DNA of 64,000 nt, taken from assembly GCF_019710585.1 (NCBI RefSeq), contig NZ_JAIFZQ010000018.1, positions 62,001-126,000 of the forward strand. The letters run 5' to 3'. Below, one piece after another: positions 1-12,253 of the stretch. Source of the DNA: Arthrobacter sp. MAHUQ-56. GTDB lineage: Bacteria > Actinomycetota > Actinomycetes > Actinomycetales > Micrococcaceae. The translations under genes and the position numbers were made by a program. The notes beneath the pieces were generated by a model that worked only from the letters and a program-made list of their open reading frames with translations, did no database searches and had not been told where the DNA came from. How positions within the stretch are numbered: position 1 is the first letter of the stretch; every line of letters begins with the position of its first letter.

Positions 1-432
1 CTGGGACCACAGCCACACCACGAAGGCGAAGCCAAGCGTGACGCCTGCCTGCAGTCCCAGCCAGTACCAGCGGGCGAAGGTGGCACCGGACAACAGCGCC
101 ATGCCCACGGTGATGGTGATGGCGAAGGCCACGATGCCGATAAACATGTTGGGGAAGCCGAACAACGAGCTCTGCCAGGTCTGCATCACCTGCCCGCAGG
201 AAATCCACGGGTTCACATCGCACACGGTGGTGTGGTTGGGGTCCTTGAGCACTTCGAGCTTTTCCAGGACCAGGGTTCCGGAGGCAAGCCAGCCCACCAC
301 GCCGGTAACGACCAACAGCCAGCCGAACGGGCGGTTCCGGGTCATGGCCGGGGCGGTCCGTGCAGCACTGCTGACGGAATTGGCGGCGCGTTCCTGCGCC
401 TGGCTGCCGCTGACGGGGGAGATGCTGGGCAT
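1..432 (-). CDS. Vitamin K epoxide reductase family protein, C-terminus cut by window edge
   Basis: VKOR-family membrane oxidoreductases reoxidise a thiol-disulfide partner using quinone and support disulfide bond formation outside the membrane. The visible 144 residues start at an ATG at 432 (MPSISPVSGS). An Ala-rich cytoplasmic tail comes first, then a membrane segment (WLLVVTGVVGWLASGTLVLE). The loop CDVNPWISCGQVM carries the paired cysteines typical of bacterial VKOR, and two more membrane segments follow. The CxxC active site would lie beyond the left edge. The gene is divergent from rne. The family call is confident; the exact start is less so, because no strong ribosome binding site is visible. 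Confidence 0.85.
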   Translation of the reverse strand, partial: MPSISPVSGSQAQERAANSVSSAARTAPAMTRNRPFGWLLVVTGVVGWLASGTLVLEKLEVLKDPNHTTVCDVNPWISCGQVMQTWQSSLFGFPNMFIGIVAFAITITVGMALLSGATFARWYWLGLQAGVTLGFAFVVWLWSQ

Positions 433-871
433 GGGTGTGGCGTCCTTTTCGTCCGGTGCTCCTGTGCCTGATTGTAACGCCGGTGGCTGGAGGCCTTTCC
501 CAGCTGGCGGAGCAGGCTCACAGCTTCCGCCGTGATTTAGCCCGGGTATGAGAGAATGAACGTGGCTGGAAGCCGATCCACATTCGGACTCCGGTCCGGT
601 GGTTTGTTCCCAAGACCGCCAATGATGAGCAGGGCAGGCTTCGGAAGCTTCCGACAACTCCCGCGACTCCATTGCGCGGCACCTGGTTGTGGCACGTAGA
701 ACAACGGGTTTTCGAAACAATCACCGGCTCCTACGGGCTGCCGCACCCTCCATGCCGGTGCGAACCTGGGAGTATCCACTTGACTTCTGTCAACGCCTGC
801 GGGTTTTGACAATATGTGCCCCAATGGGTGCCGGATGTGGCGGTACGTCAGGGGCAGGAGTGTTGCCACAT
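433..871. other. Intergenic region between VKOR gene and rne; no gene seen
   Basis: About 440 bases separate the two divergent starts. The rne reading frame stays open upstream to 689, but that extension looks non-coding and lacks a ribosome binding site. It must hold the promoters of both genes. A TTGACA-like hexamer lies near 807, but I found no convincing paired -10, so no promoter is called. Confidence 0.5.
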
Positions 872-3800
872 ATGGACAATGAGCTGGAACTGGCCGTTAA
901 CGAAGATGCGGCGGCTACAGAAGCCGCAGCGGCGCCGAAGAGGGCCACGCGCACCCGCCGCAAGGCGGCGCCCAAGGGTGCGGCGGCCGCTGCCGCTGCA
1001 CCGGAAGACACTGTTGCCACGCCGGAAGGTACTGTTGCTGCGCCGGAGGGCACTGCCGCTGTGGACGGTGTTGAAGGAGCCGAGCCCCAGGCAGCCGAGC
1101 CCAAGGCGCCGGCGCGCCGGACCCGGGCACGGAAGAAGGCGGACTCCACCGAACCCTTGCCGGCCTTCGCTGCCGGCGACGGTGACTCCGCTGCAGTCGC
1201 GCCGGATACGGCGGCTTCCCCTGTCGCCGCACTCGACGGCGCCACGCAGGGCGTCGCCATGCAGGATGCAGCAACGCCGGAGGCCCCAACTGGTGCCGGT
1301 CCCGTCGCCGCGCCGGCCCCTGAGGCAGAAGGCGAGGCGAAGCCCGTCCGCCGCCGCCGGGTAGCCACCCGCAAGGCAGCGGCTCCGGCCCCGGCCCAGG
1401 AAGCGGCCGTTCAGGACGCAGCCGAAACGCAGCCTGCACAGGAGCAGGGGAACGACCCCCAAACGGTCGAAGGCCAGGCCGCCGGCAACCAGACGGCCGA
1501 GGCCCAAAGCCCTGGTGTCCAGGGCACGGAAGCCCATGCCGCCGATGCCCAGGCCACCGATGCCCAGGCCGCCGAAGCCGACGCTCCGCAGGCAGCGGAC
1601 GAAGCAGAAGCCGCGGAGGAAGGAAAGCCCGCCGCCGAGGCTGCCAGCCCCTTTGCTTCCCTTTTCATGGAGCCTGGCTCTCCGACGTCGGTACTCTTCC
1701 AGGCACCGGACCTCAGTGCTGTGCAGCGCCCCACGGCCGCCGCGGCCGAGCCGGAAGAGGACGAGGAAGAGGCCGAAACGGACGACGCCTCAGGCCGCCG
1801 CCGGCGCCGCAGCCGTGGCCGCCGCGGGCGCAGCCGCCTGGGCGGAACCGAAGATGACACCGAGGGCGGCGCCGGCACGGACGCCGAAGGCGCTGAAGAT
1901 ACCGACGAGGACGCCGGGGGACAGCTGGAGGACGGCGTAACGTCCCGTCGCCGTCGTCGCCGCCGCCGTGGCGACCAGGACCTTGAACTGACCGGCGGCG
2001 GGGATGACGACCCGCCCAACACCGTGACGAGGGTGCGCGCCCCGCGTCCCGTGAGCGAGGCGCCGGCCAGCAACCGGGTAGCCAGCGTGAAGGGTTCCAC
2101 GCGCCTGGAAGCCAAGAAGCAGCGCCGCCGTGAGTCACGAGACACCGGACGCCGCCGCACCGTCATCACGGAGGCGGAGTTCCTGGCGCGCCGGGAGTCC
2201 GTTGACCGGCAGATGATCGTCCGCCAGCGCGACGACAGGATCCAGATCGCCGTCCTCGAAGACGGCGTGCTGGCCGAGCACTTTGTCTCGAAGACCCAGC
2301 AGGACTCCCTCATCGGCAACGTGTACCTGGGCAAGGTGCAGAATGTGCTGCCGTCCATGGAAGCTGCGTTCGTGGACATCGGCCGCGGCCGCAACGCCGT
2401 GCTGTACGCCGGCGAAGTGAACTGGGAGGCCGTCAACCTCGAGGGCAAGCAGCGGCGCATCGAAAACGCCCTGAAGTCCGGCGACACGGTCCTGGTCCAG
2501 GTGACCAAGGACCCCGTGGGCCACAAGGGTGCCCGCCTGACCAGCCAGATCTCGCTGCCGGGCCGGTACCTGGTCTACGTCCCCGGCGGTTCCATGACCG
2601 GCATTTCGCGCAAGCTGCCCGACGTCGAACGCAACCGGCTCAAGCGCATCCTCAAGGACCGGCTCCCCGAGCAGGCCGGCGTCATCGTCCGGACCGCTGC
2701 CGAAGGCGCGTCCGAGGAAGAGCTGACGCACGACATCAACCGGCTGCGGGCCCAGTGGGAGGGCATCGAAAGCCAGTCGAAGTCCACCAAGATCCTCGCT
2801 CCCGAACTGCTGTACGGCGAACCGGACCTCACCATCAAGGTGGTCCGCGACGTCTTCAACGAGGACTTCTCCAAGCTGATCGTGTCCGGGGAAGAGGCCT
2901 GGGACACCATCGAGGCCTACGTCACCTATGTGGCACCGGACCTGGTGGGGCGCCTGGAGAAGTGGACCAAGGACCAGGACATCTTCTCAGCCTGGCGGAT
3001 CGATGAGCAGATCCACAAAGCCCTGGAGCGCAAGGTCTTCCTGCCCTCCGGCGGCTCGCTGGTGATCGACCGGACCGAAGCCATGACCGTGGTGGACGTC
3101 AACACCGGCAAGTTCACCGGCAGCGGCGGCAACCTCGAAGAAACGGTGACCAAGAACAACCTCGAAGCCGCCGAGGAAGTGGTGCGCCAGCTCCGCCTGC
3201 GCGACATCGGCGGCATCATCGTCATCGACTTCATCGACATGGTCCTGGAATCCAACCGCGACCTGGTCCTGCGCCGCCTGGTGGAATGCCTTGGCCGGGA
3301 CCGCACCAAGCACCAGGTTGCCGAGGTCACGTCATTGGGCCTGGTCCAGATGACCCGCAAGCGCATGGGTACCGGGCTGCTCGAAGTCTTCGGCGAACAG
3401 TGTGAAGCGTGTGCCGGCCGCGGCGTGGTCACCTACGACGATCCTGTGGAGCACCGCCGTGCCAACATCGTGGCGGCTGAGCACCACGTGCAGCGGTCAG
3501 AGAGCCGGCCCGAGGGCCGGGGGGAAGCCTCCCGGAGCGAAGGCCAGCGGACCGACAACAGCCAGCCCGCCGGACGTTCCGAGCGCAAACGGCGGCGCGG
3601 ACGCGGCGGCCAGCAGCCGGAGCCCGCCCCGGCACCGGCCGTTCATGTGCACACTGTCCATCCGGACCCCGCCGACGCCGAGCGGCACGCCAAGGCGGAA
3701 GCCACAAGGCTGGCCCTCGCGAACATCGCCGCAGCGGCCCATGCGGCGCACCTGCACGACGACGAGGTCGCTGCCGCCCGGCAGGCGCCGCCCGCGCCGC

Positions 3801-4345
3801 CGGCGGTGGAGCAGCCTGCCGCGGCTGAAGCCGACAAGCACGACGCCGGCACCCGGCCCGCTGCCGTCCTCACCTTCGGGGGCGAGACGGTGCCACTGCC
3901 GTTCGTGGAGCACGCGGGGGAGCAGCAGGCACAGCCCGCCTTCACGCTGGACCGGCTCGCGGAAGCGTTCGCGCACCTCGGGCAGCCAGCTCCTCCGGCG
4001 GAAGCCGCAGCGGCCCAGCCGGTGGAAGCAGCGCAGGAAGCCAAGCCTGCGGACGTGCTGCGGGAGCCGGAGCCTGTCGCCGCCGTACCGGAAACGGAAC
4101 AGGCGGCGCCGGACCAGTCCCGCCAGCGGCGGCCGCGGCGCCACCGCGGTGCCAGCCGTGCCCAGGGTGCTGCCAACGAGACCACCGTCCAGCACCACGA
4201 GAACGCGCCGGCGTCCGCCGGGGGCCACTCGCACGAGGCCAAGGCCCCGGATACGGTGAAGGCACAGGCGGCCACAGCGGAGCCGGGCAAGGTTGCCGGG
4301 GAGCCCATCATCCTCGGCGTCGGAGTCCCGGCCTCGGAGCTCTAA
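872..4345 (+). CDS. rne: Rne/Rng family ribonuclease E/G
   Basis: Endoribonuclease for mRNA turnover and rRNA/tRNA processing in the cytoplasm. The start is the ATG at 872 ([12 protein letters not shown]), with GGAG about ten bases upstream. This gives 1157 aa, the usual size for actinobacterial RNase E. An Ala/Glu-rich, Arg-patch N-terminal arm (about 1-430) precedes the catalytic core. The S1 domain begins near 456 (IQIAVLEDG). DNase I-like metal-binding aspartates sit in VVDVNTGKF (near 742) and IIVIDFIDM (near 786). The zinc link is CEACAGRG (near 844). After that comes a second low-complexity tail rich in Ala, Pro, Arg and His. Disordered arms at both ends with a central core are typical of actinobacteria and probably bind RNA and partner proteins. 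Confidence 0.95.
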   Translation: MDNELELAVNEDAAATEAAAAPKRATRTRRKAAPKGAAAAAAAPEDTVATPEGTVAAPEGTAAVDGVEGAEPQAAEPKAPARRTRARKKADSTEPLPAFAAGDGDSAAVAPDTAASPVAALDGATQGVAMQDAATPEAPTGAGPVAAPAPEAEGEAKPVRRRRVATRKAAAPAPAQEAAVQDAAETQPAQEQGNDPQTVEGQAAGNQTAEAQSPGVQGTEAHAADAQATDAQAAEADAPQAADEAEAAEEGKPAAEAASPFASLFMEPGSPTSVLFQAPDLSAVQRPTAAAAEPEEDEEEAETDDASGRRRRRSRGRRGRSRLGGTEDDTEGGAGTDAEGAEDTDEDAGGQLEDGVTSRRRRRRRRGDQDLELTGGGDDDPPNTVTRVRAPRPVSEAPASNRVASVKGSTRLEAKKQRRRESRDTGRRRTVITEAEFLARRESVDRQMIVRQRDDRIQIAVLEDGVLAEHFVSKTQQDSLIGNVYLGKVQNVLPSMEAAFVDIGRGRNAVLYAGEVNWEAVNLEGKQRRIENALKSGDTVLVQVTKDPVGHKGARLTSQISLPGRYLVYVPGGSMTGISRKLPDVERNRLKRILKDRLPEQAGVIVRTAAEGASEEELTHDINRLRAQWEGIESQSKSTKILAPELLYGEPDLTIKVVRDVFNEDFSKLIVSGEEAWDTIEAYVTYVAPDLVGRLEKWTKDQDIFSAWRIDEQIHKALERKVFLPSGGSLVIDRTEAMTVVDVNTGKFTGSGGNLEETVTKNNLEAAEEVVRQLRLRDIGGIIVIDFIDMVLESNRDLVLRRLVECLGRDRTKHQVAEVTSLGLVQMTRKRMGTGLLEVFGEQCEACAGRGVVTYDDPVEHRRANIVAAEHHVQRSESRPEGRGEASRSEGQRTDNSQPAGRSERKRRRGRGGQQPEPAPAPAVHVHTVHPDPADAERHAKAEATRLALANIAAAAHAAHLHDDEVAAARQAPPAPPAVEQPAAAEADKHDAGTRPAAVLTFGGETVPLPFVEHAGEQQAQPAFTLDRLAEAFAHLGQPAPPAEAAAAQPVEAAQEAKPADVLREPEPVAAVPETEQAAPDQSRQRRPRRHRGASRAQGAANETTVQHHENAPASAGGHSHEAKAPDTVKAQAATAEPGKVAGEPIILGVGVPASEL

Positions 4346-4383
4346 CCCCGGAGCTCCCGTAAGGCATGGCCAACACGGCCACT

Positions 4384-4452
4384 GAAAGTCCCCGTTGCGT
4401 GGACGTTTCCCCCGCGAAGTGCGGGGGAACTGTCCACATGGCGGGGACTTTC
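4384..4452. repeat. Long near-perfect palindrome between rne and the thiD riboswitch
   Basis: GAAAGTCCCCG at 4384-4394 is the exact reverse complement of CGGGGACTTTC at 4442-4452. Inside it GTGGAC pairs with GTCCAC, and a GTTTCCCCCGC arm pairs with GCGGGGGAAC around a short loop. The whole 69-base unit can fold into one long hairpin. No T-run follows, so a simple intrinsic terminator for rne is unlikely. It could be a dispersed palindromic element or an mRNA-stabilising end of rne. Confidence 0.6.
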
Positions 4453-4512
4453 TGCGTGCCCGGCCCTGTCACCTTTCCCCCGGGTGCACCCGGGCAGCTA
4501 GGCTGGGGAACC

Positions 4513-4591
4513 GACACGGGGTGCCGCGCACAGGGCCGGCTGAGATCCACACCCGTTGAACCTGTCCGGCTAGTACCGGCGAAGGGATGTC
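4513..4591 (+). promoter_or_regulatory. TPP (THI-box) riboswitch upstream of thiD-tenA
   Basis: The conserved elements appear in order: CGGGGTGCC, GGCTGAGA, ACCCGTTGAACCTG, CCGG-CTAGTACCGG and CGAAGGGA. P1 forms from GACA (4513-4516) and TGTC (4588-4591). The aptamer's conserved GAAGGGA at 4581-4587 sits 6 nt before the TTG start at 4594 and appears to be the Shine-Dalgarno itself. Thiamine pyrophosphate binding would then block ribosome access directly. Confidence 0.93.
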
Positions 4592-4593
4592 TG

Positions 4594-6123
4594 TTGTCTT
4601 CCACCCTTTCCTTGCCCCTGCCTGCTGCGCCCGGTGCTTCCACCGTGGGCCGTGCTGTTCCCCGGGTCCTCTCCATCGCGGGGTCCGATCCCTCCGGCGG
4701 CGCTGGCATCCAGGCCGACCTCAAGAGCATCGCCGCGCACGGCGGGTATGGCATGGCGGCCATCACCGCTCTCACCGCGCAGAACACCCGTGGCGTCCAG
4801 GCTGTGCACGTTCCGCCTGCCGCCTTCGTGGCGCAGCAGCTTGATGCGGTCAGTGATGACATCTGCATCGACGCAGTGAAGATTGGCATGCTCGGTGAGG
4901 ACGCCGTCATCCGTACTGTCCGCGAATGGCTCGCCACGGTGCGTCCCGCCGTCGTGGTCCTTGACCCGGTGATGGTGGCCACCAGCGGTGACCGCCTGCT
5001 GAAGGAGTCCGCAGAAGCTGCGCTCCGGGAACTGCTGCCACTGGCGCACCTCATCACACCGAACCTTCCCGAACTCGCAATGCTGGTGGGCGGGGAGCAG
5101 GCGCAAACGTGGGAGGCGGCACTGAACCAGGGGCGGCACCTGGCAAATGCAACCGGCGCAACCGTCCTGGTGAAGGGCGGGCACCTGGGGGGAACGGCGT
5201 GCCCTGACGCGCTGGTCAACACCTCCGGCCAGCTCTCCAGCGAGGTGGTGGAGGTGCCCGGACACCGGGTGCCCACCCGCAACAGCCACGGGACCGGCTG
5301 CTCGCTGTCATCCGCGATGGCCACGGTACAGGCGCGCCTGGGCGACTGGGAAGCATCCCTGCGCACGGTCAAGCCCTGGCTGGCCGGGGCGCTCGAAAAC
5401 TCAGGACAGTTGGATGTGGGGCAGGGAAACGGTCCCGTCCACCACTTCCACCACATGCGGCCTGCACTGCCGGAGGGTGGCTTCGCTGCCCGGCTGTGGG
5501 CGGAATCCGAACAGTACCTGGCCGAGATCTACGGGCTCGAATTCATCCGCGGCCTTGCCGGCGGCCACCTTCCCGAAAAGGAGTTCGCCTACTACCTCGC
5601 CCAGGACGCGATCTACCTGAACGGCTACTCGCGGGTCCTTGCGCGGGCCAGTGCACTGGCTCCATCAGAGGCGGAGCAATTGTTCTGGGCGGGATCGGCC
5701 CGGCAGTGCCTCGAAGTGGAGTCGGAACTGCACCGGTCGTGGCTCAGCACCCGCCCGGCGCAGGACGGACTCGGCCCCGTGACCAAGTCCTACGTTGACC
5801 ACCTCACCGCTGCCTCGGCGTCAGGCAGCTACGCGGTGCTGGCCGCGGCCGTCCTGCCCTGCTTCTGGCTCTACGCCGAGGTGGGCGAAAAGCTGCACGC
5901 GCAATTCCTTGCAGCAGGGGAGCCCGCCGGGCACCCCTATGCGGACTGGCTGCGCACTTACGCCGACGAGGGCTTCGCCGAAGCCACGCGCCAGGCCATT
6001 TCGATCGTTGATGGTGCCGGCCGGGCGGCCCCGGAGCACGAGAGGGACGCGATGGTAACGGCCTTCAGGCAGTCCTGCCGGCTCGAAGTCGACTTCTTCG
6101 ACGCGCCGCGACTCTATTCCTGA
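4594..6123 (+). CDS. thiD: Bifunctional hydroxymethylpyrimidine (phosphate) kinase / TenA thiaminase II
   Basis: The fusion enzyme makes and salvages the pyrimidine half of thiamine. The N-terminal ThiD domain (about 20-275) has the substrate/ATP motifs [15 protein letters not shown] and [12 protein letters not shown]. The TenA domain (about 290-509) has the catalytic-cysteine motif LPCFWLY near residue 424. I chose the TTG at 4594 because it follows the GAAGGGA ribosome binding site inside the TPP riboswitch. Upstream in-frame codons lie in the aptamer or the palindrome. The length is 509 aa. Control by the riboswitch fits the role. A ThiD-TenA fusion is common in actinobacteria. Confidence 0.92.
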   Translation: MSSTLSLPLPAAPGASTVGRAVPRVLSIAGSDPSGGAGIQADLKSIAAHGGYGMAAITALTAQNTRGVQAVHVPPAAFVAQQLDAVSDDICIDAVKIGMLGEDAVIRTVREWLATVRPAVVVLDPVMVATSGDRLLKESAEAALRELLPLAHLITPNLPELAMLVGGEQAQTWEAALNQGRHLANATGATVLVKGGHLGGTACPDALVNTSGQLSSEVVEVPGHRVPTRNSHGTGCSLSSAMATVQARLGDWEASLRTVKPWLAGALENSGQLDVGQGNGPVHHFHHMRPALPEGGFAARLWAESEQYLAEIYGLEFIRGLAGGHLPEKEFAYYLAQDAIYLNGYSRVLARASALAPSEAEQLFWAGSARQCLEVESELHRSWLSTRPAQDGLGPVTKSYVDHLTAASASGSYAVLAAAVLPCFWLYAEVGEKLHAQFLAAGEPAGHPYADWLRTYADEGFAEATRQAISIVDGAGRAAPEHERDAMVTAFRQSCRLEVDFFDAPRLYS

Positions 6124-6225
6124 CACTCCGCCGGCTGCGGCGCCGGTAGTATGGAACGGCACGGTAACGGCGTAGCCTTGGGCTTGTGGTTGCTATCACA
6201 ACCCACCCGCCGGAACCAGCCTCAT

Positions 6226-6255
6226 TTGCGGCCGGAGACGAACCTAGCGTATTCT
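6226..6255 (+). promoter_or_regulatory. Candidate promoter for rplU-rpmA
   Basis: TTGCGG (6226-6231) and TATTCT (6250-6255) are 18 bases apart, giving a leader of about 125 nt before the L21 start. Only the hexamers and spacing support it. Confidence 0.4.
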
Positions 6256-6385
6256 TGATCTTCGGTGCTTACGCCAACACTTGGGTTTCTGACCCCACGG
6301 CGTTGAGGCACAGCGAGAAGCCAGGCTTATGTGGCCGGTACCGCACGCAATTTTGTTATAAACGTCGAGAGAAGTGAGTTCCCAA

Positions 6386-6694
6386 GTGGTGTACGCGATT
6401 GTCCGCGCAGGCGGCCGCCAAGAGAAGGTTTCCGTTGGAGACTTCGTTACCCTGAACCGCGTCGCCGGTGGAGCCGGCAGCACCATTGAGCTGCCCGCCC
6501 TGCTCCTGGTTGACGGTGACAAGGTCACCTCCGCCGCCGCCGACCTGGCCAAGGTTACTGTTACGGCTGAAATCCTCCAGGACCTCCGTGGTCCGAAGAT
6601 TGTCATCCAGAAGTTCAAGAACAAGACCGGCTACAAGAAGCGCCAGGGTCACCGCCAGGAACTGACCAAGGTCAAGATCACCGGCATCAAGTAA
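6386..6694 (+). CDS. rplU: 50S ribosomal protein L21
   Basis: Structural protein of the large ribosomal subunit that binds 23S rRNA. The sequence [19 protein letters not shown] and the C-terminal [10 protein letters not shown] block are diagnostic. I take the GTG at 6386 as start (102 aa, the family length). It is preceded by GAGAGAAGTGAG with good spacing. The GTG at 6374 adds four residues but would have its ribosome binding site too close. It is the first gene of the conserved rplU-rpmA-obgE order. Confidence 0.96.
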   Translation: MVYAIVRAGGRQEKVSVGDFVTLNRVAGGAGSTIELPALLLVDGDKVTSAAADLAKVTVTAEILQDLRGPKIVIQKFKNKTGYKKRQGHRQELTKVKITGIK

Positions 6695-6755
6695 CCTTCG
6701 GTTACTGTTCAGGTATTTCAACAGATTCCCCAGAATTTAAAGGCAGGCATTTCAG

Positions 6756-7019
6756 ATGGCACATAAAAAGGGCGCGAGCTCCACTCGCAACGGCCGCGAC
6801 TCCAACGCTCAGTACCTCGGTGTGAAGCGCTTCGGTGGCCAGGTAGTTTCCGCAGGCGAGATCATCGTCCGCCAGCGTGGCACCCACTTCCACCCGGGCG
6901 CCGGCGTTGGCCGTGGCGGCGACGACACCCTGTTCGCCCTGACCCCGGGCGCCGTTGAATTCGGCACCCGCCGCGGTCGCCGCGTCGTCAACATCGTTGC
7001 TGCTGCAGCTGCAGAGTAA
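6756..7019 (+). CDS. rpmA: 50S ribosomal protein L27
   Basis: Large-subunit protein whose N-terminus reaches the peptidyl transferase centre. [19 protein letters not shown] is the classic L27 N-terminus, without the cleavable extension found in Firmicutes. Length is 87 aa. It lies 61 bases after rplU with an AAAGGCAGG ribosome binding site and is followed by a hairpin terminator. Confidence 0.98.
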   Translation: MAHKKGASSTRNGRDSNAQYLGVKRFGGQVVSAGEIIVRQRGTHFHPGAGVGRGGDDTLFALTPGAVEFGTRRGRRVVNIVAAAAAE

Positions 7020-7036
7020 CAACCAGTTCTGAAGTG

Positions 7037-7075
7037 GTGGAGCGGGCCTGTTGGTCCGCTCCACTGTTCTTTTAA
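7037..7075 (+). terminator. Intrinsic terminator after rpmA
   Basis: GTGGAGCGG (7037-7045) pairs perfectly with CCGCTCCAC (7056-7064), and the stem is followed by TGTTCTTTT. Some read-through into obgE is likely because only about 60 bases separate it from the next start. Confidence 0.75.
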
Positions 7076-9863
<2,788 letters not shown>

Positions 9864-9889
9864 GCCTGGGGCTCGCCTAAACTTGGACC

Positions 9890-11260
9890 ATGACTGAAGC
9901 CCTGATCCACCACACTGCTGAAAACCCCGGAGACGCTGCCGCTGAGGCACAGCCGCAACCGGCGGCTTCCGCAGCCCAGGCATCAGCCGAGGCGTCCGGT
10001 GCCGGCGTGGAGGCAGCAGTCCACGCCATCGCCGACCGTTCGCGCCACGCAGCGCGCCGGATGGCCATGGCCAACCGGGCATGGAAGGACCGCGCGCTCC
10101 GGGCTGTGGGAGCCGCACTCCGGGAGAATACCCAGGCGGTCCTTACCGCGAACGCGCAGGATGTTGCCGCCGGAAAAGCCAACGGAACCTCCGCGGCACT
10201 CCTGGACCGGCTCACCCTGAACGAAGCCCGCATCGCCGGCCTGGTAGCCGCACTCGAAAACCTGGCCGGCCTCCCCGACCCCGTGGGCAACGTGGTGCGC
10301 GGCCAGACCCTCCCCAACGGGCTCCGCCTGCGGCAGGTCAACGTGCCCATGGGCGTGGTGGCCGCCATCTACGAGGCACGGCCCAACGTCACCGTGGACA
10401 TCGCCGGGCTGGCGCTCAAGAGCGGCAACGCCGTGATCCTGCGCGGGGGCAGCGCCGCGGAGGCAACCAACCAGGTCCTGGTCCGGGTGCTGCGCGAAGC
10501 CCTGGAATCGGTGGGACTTCCCGCGGACGCGGTGCAGACTATTGACCAGTACGGCCGTGCGGGCGCCAACGTCCTCATGAAGGCCCGCGGCCGCGTGGAC
10601 GTCCTGATTCCCCGCGGCGGCCGGGAGCTGATCCAGACCGTGGTCACCAACTCCGCCGTCCCGGTCATCGAGACGGGGGAGGGGAACGTGCACATCTTCA
10701 TCGACGAATCCGCCGACGAAAACATGGCCGTGGAGATCCTGCTCAACGCCAAAACCCAGCGCCCCAGCGTCTGCAACACCGTGGAGACGCTACTGGTCCA
10801 CTCGGGCTCCAGCGTGCTGCCCGCCGTCGCTGCTGCCCTGGGTGCCGCAGGTGTCCGGCTCCACGCCGACGACCGCGTTCGGGCCGCCCTGCCCGCCGGC
10901 ATCGAGGCGCAGCCGGCCACGGACGAGGACTGGGGCACGGAGTACATGGACCTGGACCTGGCGGTGGGCATGGTGGACAGCATGGATGAAGCGATCCAGC
11001 ACATCCGCACCTGGTCCACGGGGCACACCGAGGCGATCCTCACCAACAGTCTTGCCAACGCCGAGAGGTTCATCGCGGAGGTGGATTCGGCGGCCGTGAT
11101 CGTCAACGCTTCCACCCGGTTCACCGACGGCGGGGAGCTCGGCCTGGGGGCGGAGGTGGGCATCTCCACCCAGAAGCTGCACGCCCGCGGTCCCATGGGG
11201 CTGACGGAACTCACCACCACCAAGTGGATCGTCCAGGGCGAAGGCCAGGTCCGCGGGTAG
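9890..11260 (+). CDS. proA: Gamma-glutamyl phosphate reductase
   Basis: NADPH-dependent reduction of glutamyl-5-phosphate to the semialdehyde, the second step of proline synthesis. The 456-aa aldehyde-dehydrogenase fold shows the catalytic cysteine in QRPSVCNTVETLL. Family motifs are VPMGVVAAIYEARPNVT and RFTDGGELGLGAEVGIS. The N-terminus has about 40 extra Ala/Glu-rich residues compared with the E. coli enzyme, so a later start is possible, but the ATG at 9890 is the first in frame. Confidence 0.95.
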   Translation: MTEALIHHTAENPGDAAAEAQPQPAASAAQASAEASGAGVEAAVHAIADRSRHAARRMAMANRAWKDRALRAVGAALRENTQAVLTANAQDVAAGKANGTSAALLDRLTLNEARIAGLVAALENLAGLPDPVGNVVRGQTLPNGLRLRQVNVPMGVVAAIYEARPNVTVDIAGLALKSGNAVILRGGSAAEATNQVLVRVLREALESVGLPADAVQTIDQYGRAGANVLMKARGRVDVLIPRGGRELIQTVVTNSAVPVIETGEGNVHIFIDESADENMAVEILLNAKTQRPSVCNTVETLLVHSGSSVLPAVAAALGAAGVRLHADDRVRAALPAGIEAQPATDEDWGTEYMDLDLAVGMVDSMDEAIQHIRTWSTGHTEAILTNSLANAERFIAEVDSAAVIVNASTRFTDGGELGLGAEVGISTQKLHARGPMGLTELTTTKWIVQGEGQVRG

Positions 11261-11290
11261 CGACGCGGTAACATAGACCAGAACCTCATA

Positions 11291-11312
11291 GGCAGCGGAG
11301 GGTTCCGCTGCC
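11291..11312 (+). terminator. Hairpin after proA
   Basis: GGCAGCGGA pairs perfectly with TCCGCTGCC around a four-base loop. There is no T-run, so it may be a stabilising or weak terminating hairpin rather than a strong terminator. Confidence 0.4.
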
Positions 11313-11339
11313 CCGTAATCATTGACCATAGGGGAGAAA

Positions 11340-11576
11340 ATGCTCCAGCAGATTGCCACGTCCGTCGCCGCCGCAGGTGAAGCAGGCCACGAAGAGCTCG
11401 CTCCGCTGTGGGCCGAACCGTGGGTCTTCGGAGTCAGCATGTTCGCCATCTTCGTGGTGCTGATGTTCATTACGCTCTCCTACACCAACCTGGGCAACCG
11501 CCACGCTGCCACCGAGGAGCACGCGGATCCGCACCGCCAGCACCCGAACAAGCACGATCGCGGGCAGGGTCACTAA
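11340..11576 (+). CDS. Small single-pass membrane protein of unknown function
   Basis: The 78-residue protein begins at the ATG at 11340, preceded by GGGGAG. After an N-terminal stretch, one membrane helix is visible at about 22-44 ([19 protein letters not shown]). A hydrophilic tail rich in His, Asp and Arg follows. Acidic and histidine residues in the tail could bind metal, but nothing shows that. It sits between proA and nadD, about 50 bases before nadD. I do not recognise the family. Confidence 0.75.
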   Translation: MLQQIATSVAAAGEAGHEELAPLWAEPWVFGVSMFAIFVVLMFITLSYTNLGNRHAATEEHADPHRQHPNKHDRGQGH

Positions 11577-11628
11577 GATTTCCCACAATCTGCGCCGCAA
11601 TGGTGCCCGGGGGCGGCTGCGGCTGGGC

Positions 11629-12246
11629 GTGATGGGCGGGACTTTCGATCCCATCCACCACGGCCACCTGGTGGCTGCGAGCGAAGTCGCGGCCGAATTC
11701 GACCTCGACGAGGTGGTTTTCGTTCCTACCGGCCAGCCATGGCAGAAGTCCCATAAACAGGTCAGCGAGCCCGAGCACCGGTACCTCATGACCGTCATCG
11801 CCACGGCCTCCAACCCCCGGTTCACCGTCAGCCGCGTCGATGTGGACCGCCCCGGTCCCACCTACACCATCGACACCCTGCGCGACCTTCGGGCGCAACG
11901 GCCCGAAGCCGACCTGTTCTTCATCACGGGAGCGGACGCCCTGGCGCAGATCCTGTCGTGGAAGGACATCGACGAACTGTGGTCGCTGGCCCACTTCGTG
12001 GGGGTCACCCGGCCCGGCCACGTCCTGGACGGCATGGGCCGCGACGACGTCAGCCTCCTCGAAGTCCCGGCCATGGCCATCTCATCGACGGACTGCCGAA
12101 CCCGGGTGGCTGCCAACGACCCCGTCTGGTACCTCGTCCCGGACGGAGTGGTCCAGTACATCGCCAAATACGGCCTTTACTCCGAGGTGCCAGCCAACGG
12201 CAACGGTCCAACTTCCGAAGCACGCGAACCAGCCAGTACCGAATGA
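11629..12246 (+). CDS. nadD: Nicotinate-nucleotide adenylyltransferase
   Basis: Joins nicotinate mononucleotide and ATP to make deamido-NAD in NAD synthesis. The nucleotidyltransferase signature [12 protein letters not shown] (with HxGH) and the C-terminal ISSTDCRTR are clear. The start is unusual. The GTG at 11629 leaves only two residues before the GGTFDP loop, and no canonical start codon lies in frame just upstream, although RLRLG reads on naturally. A non-canonical CTG at 11617 or 11623 cannot be excluded. Length is 205 aa. nadD followed by a membrane protein and rsfS is a known actinobacterial arrangement. Confidence 0.93.
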   Translation: MMGGTFDPIHHGHLVAASEVAAEFDLDEVVFVPTGQPWQKSHKQVSEPEHRYLMTVIATASNPRFTVSRVDVDRPGPTYTIDTLRDLRAQRPEADLFFITGADALAQILSWKDIDELWSLAHFVGVTRPGHVLDGMGRDDVSLLEVPAMAISSTDCRTRVAANDPVWYLVPDGVVQYIAKYGLYSEVPANGNGPTSEAREPASTE

Positions 12247-12253
12247 GTTCTCA

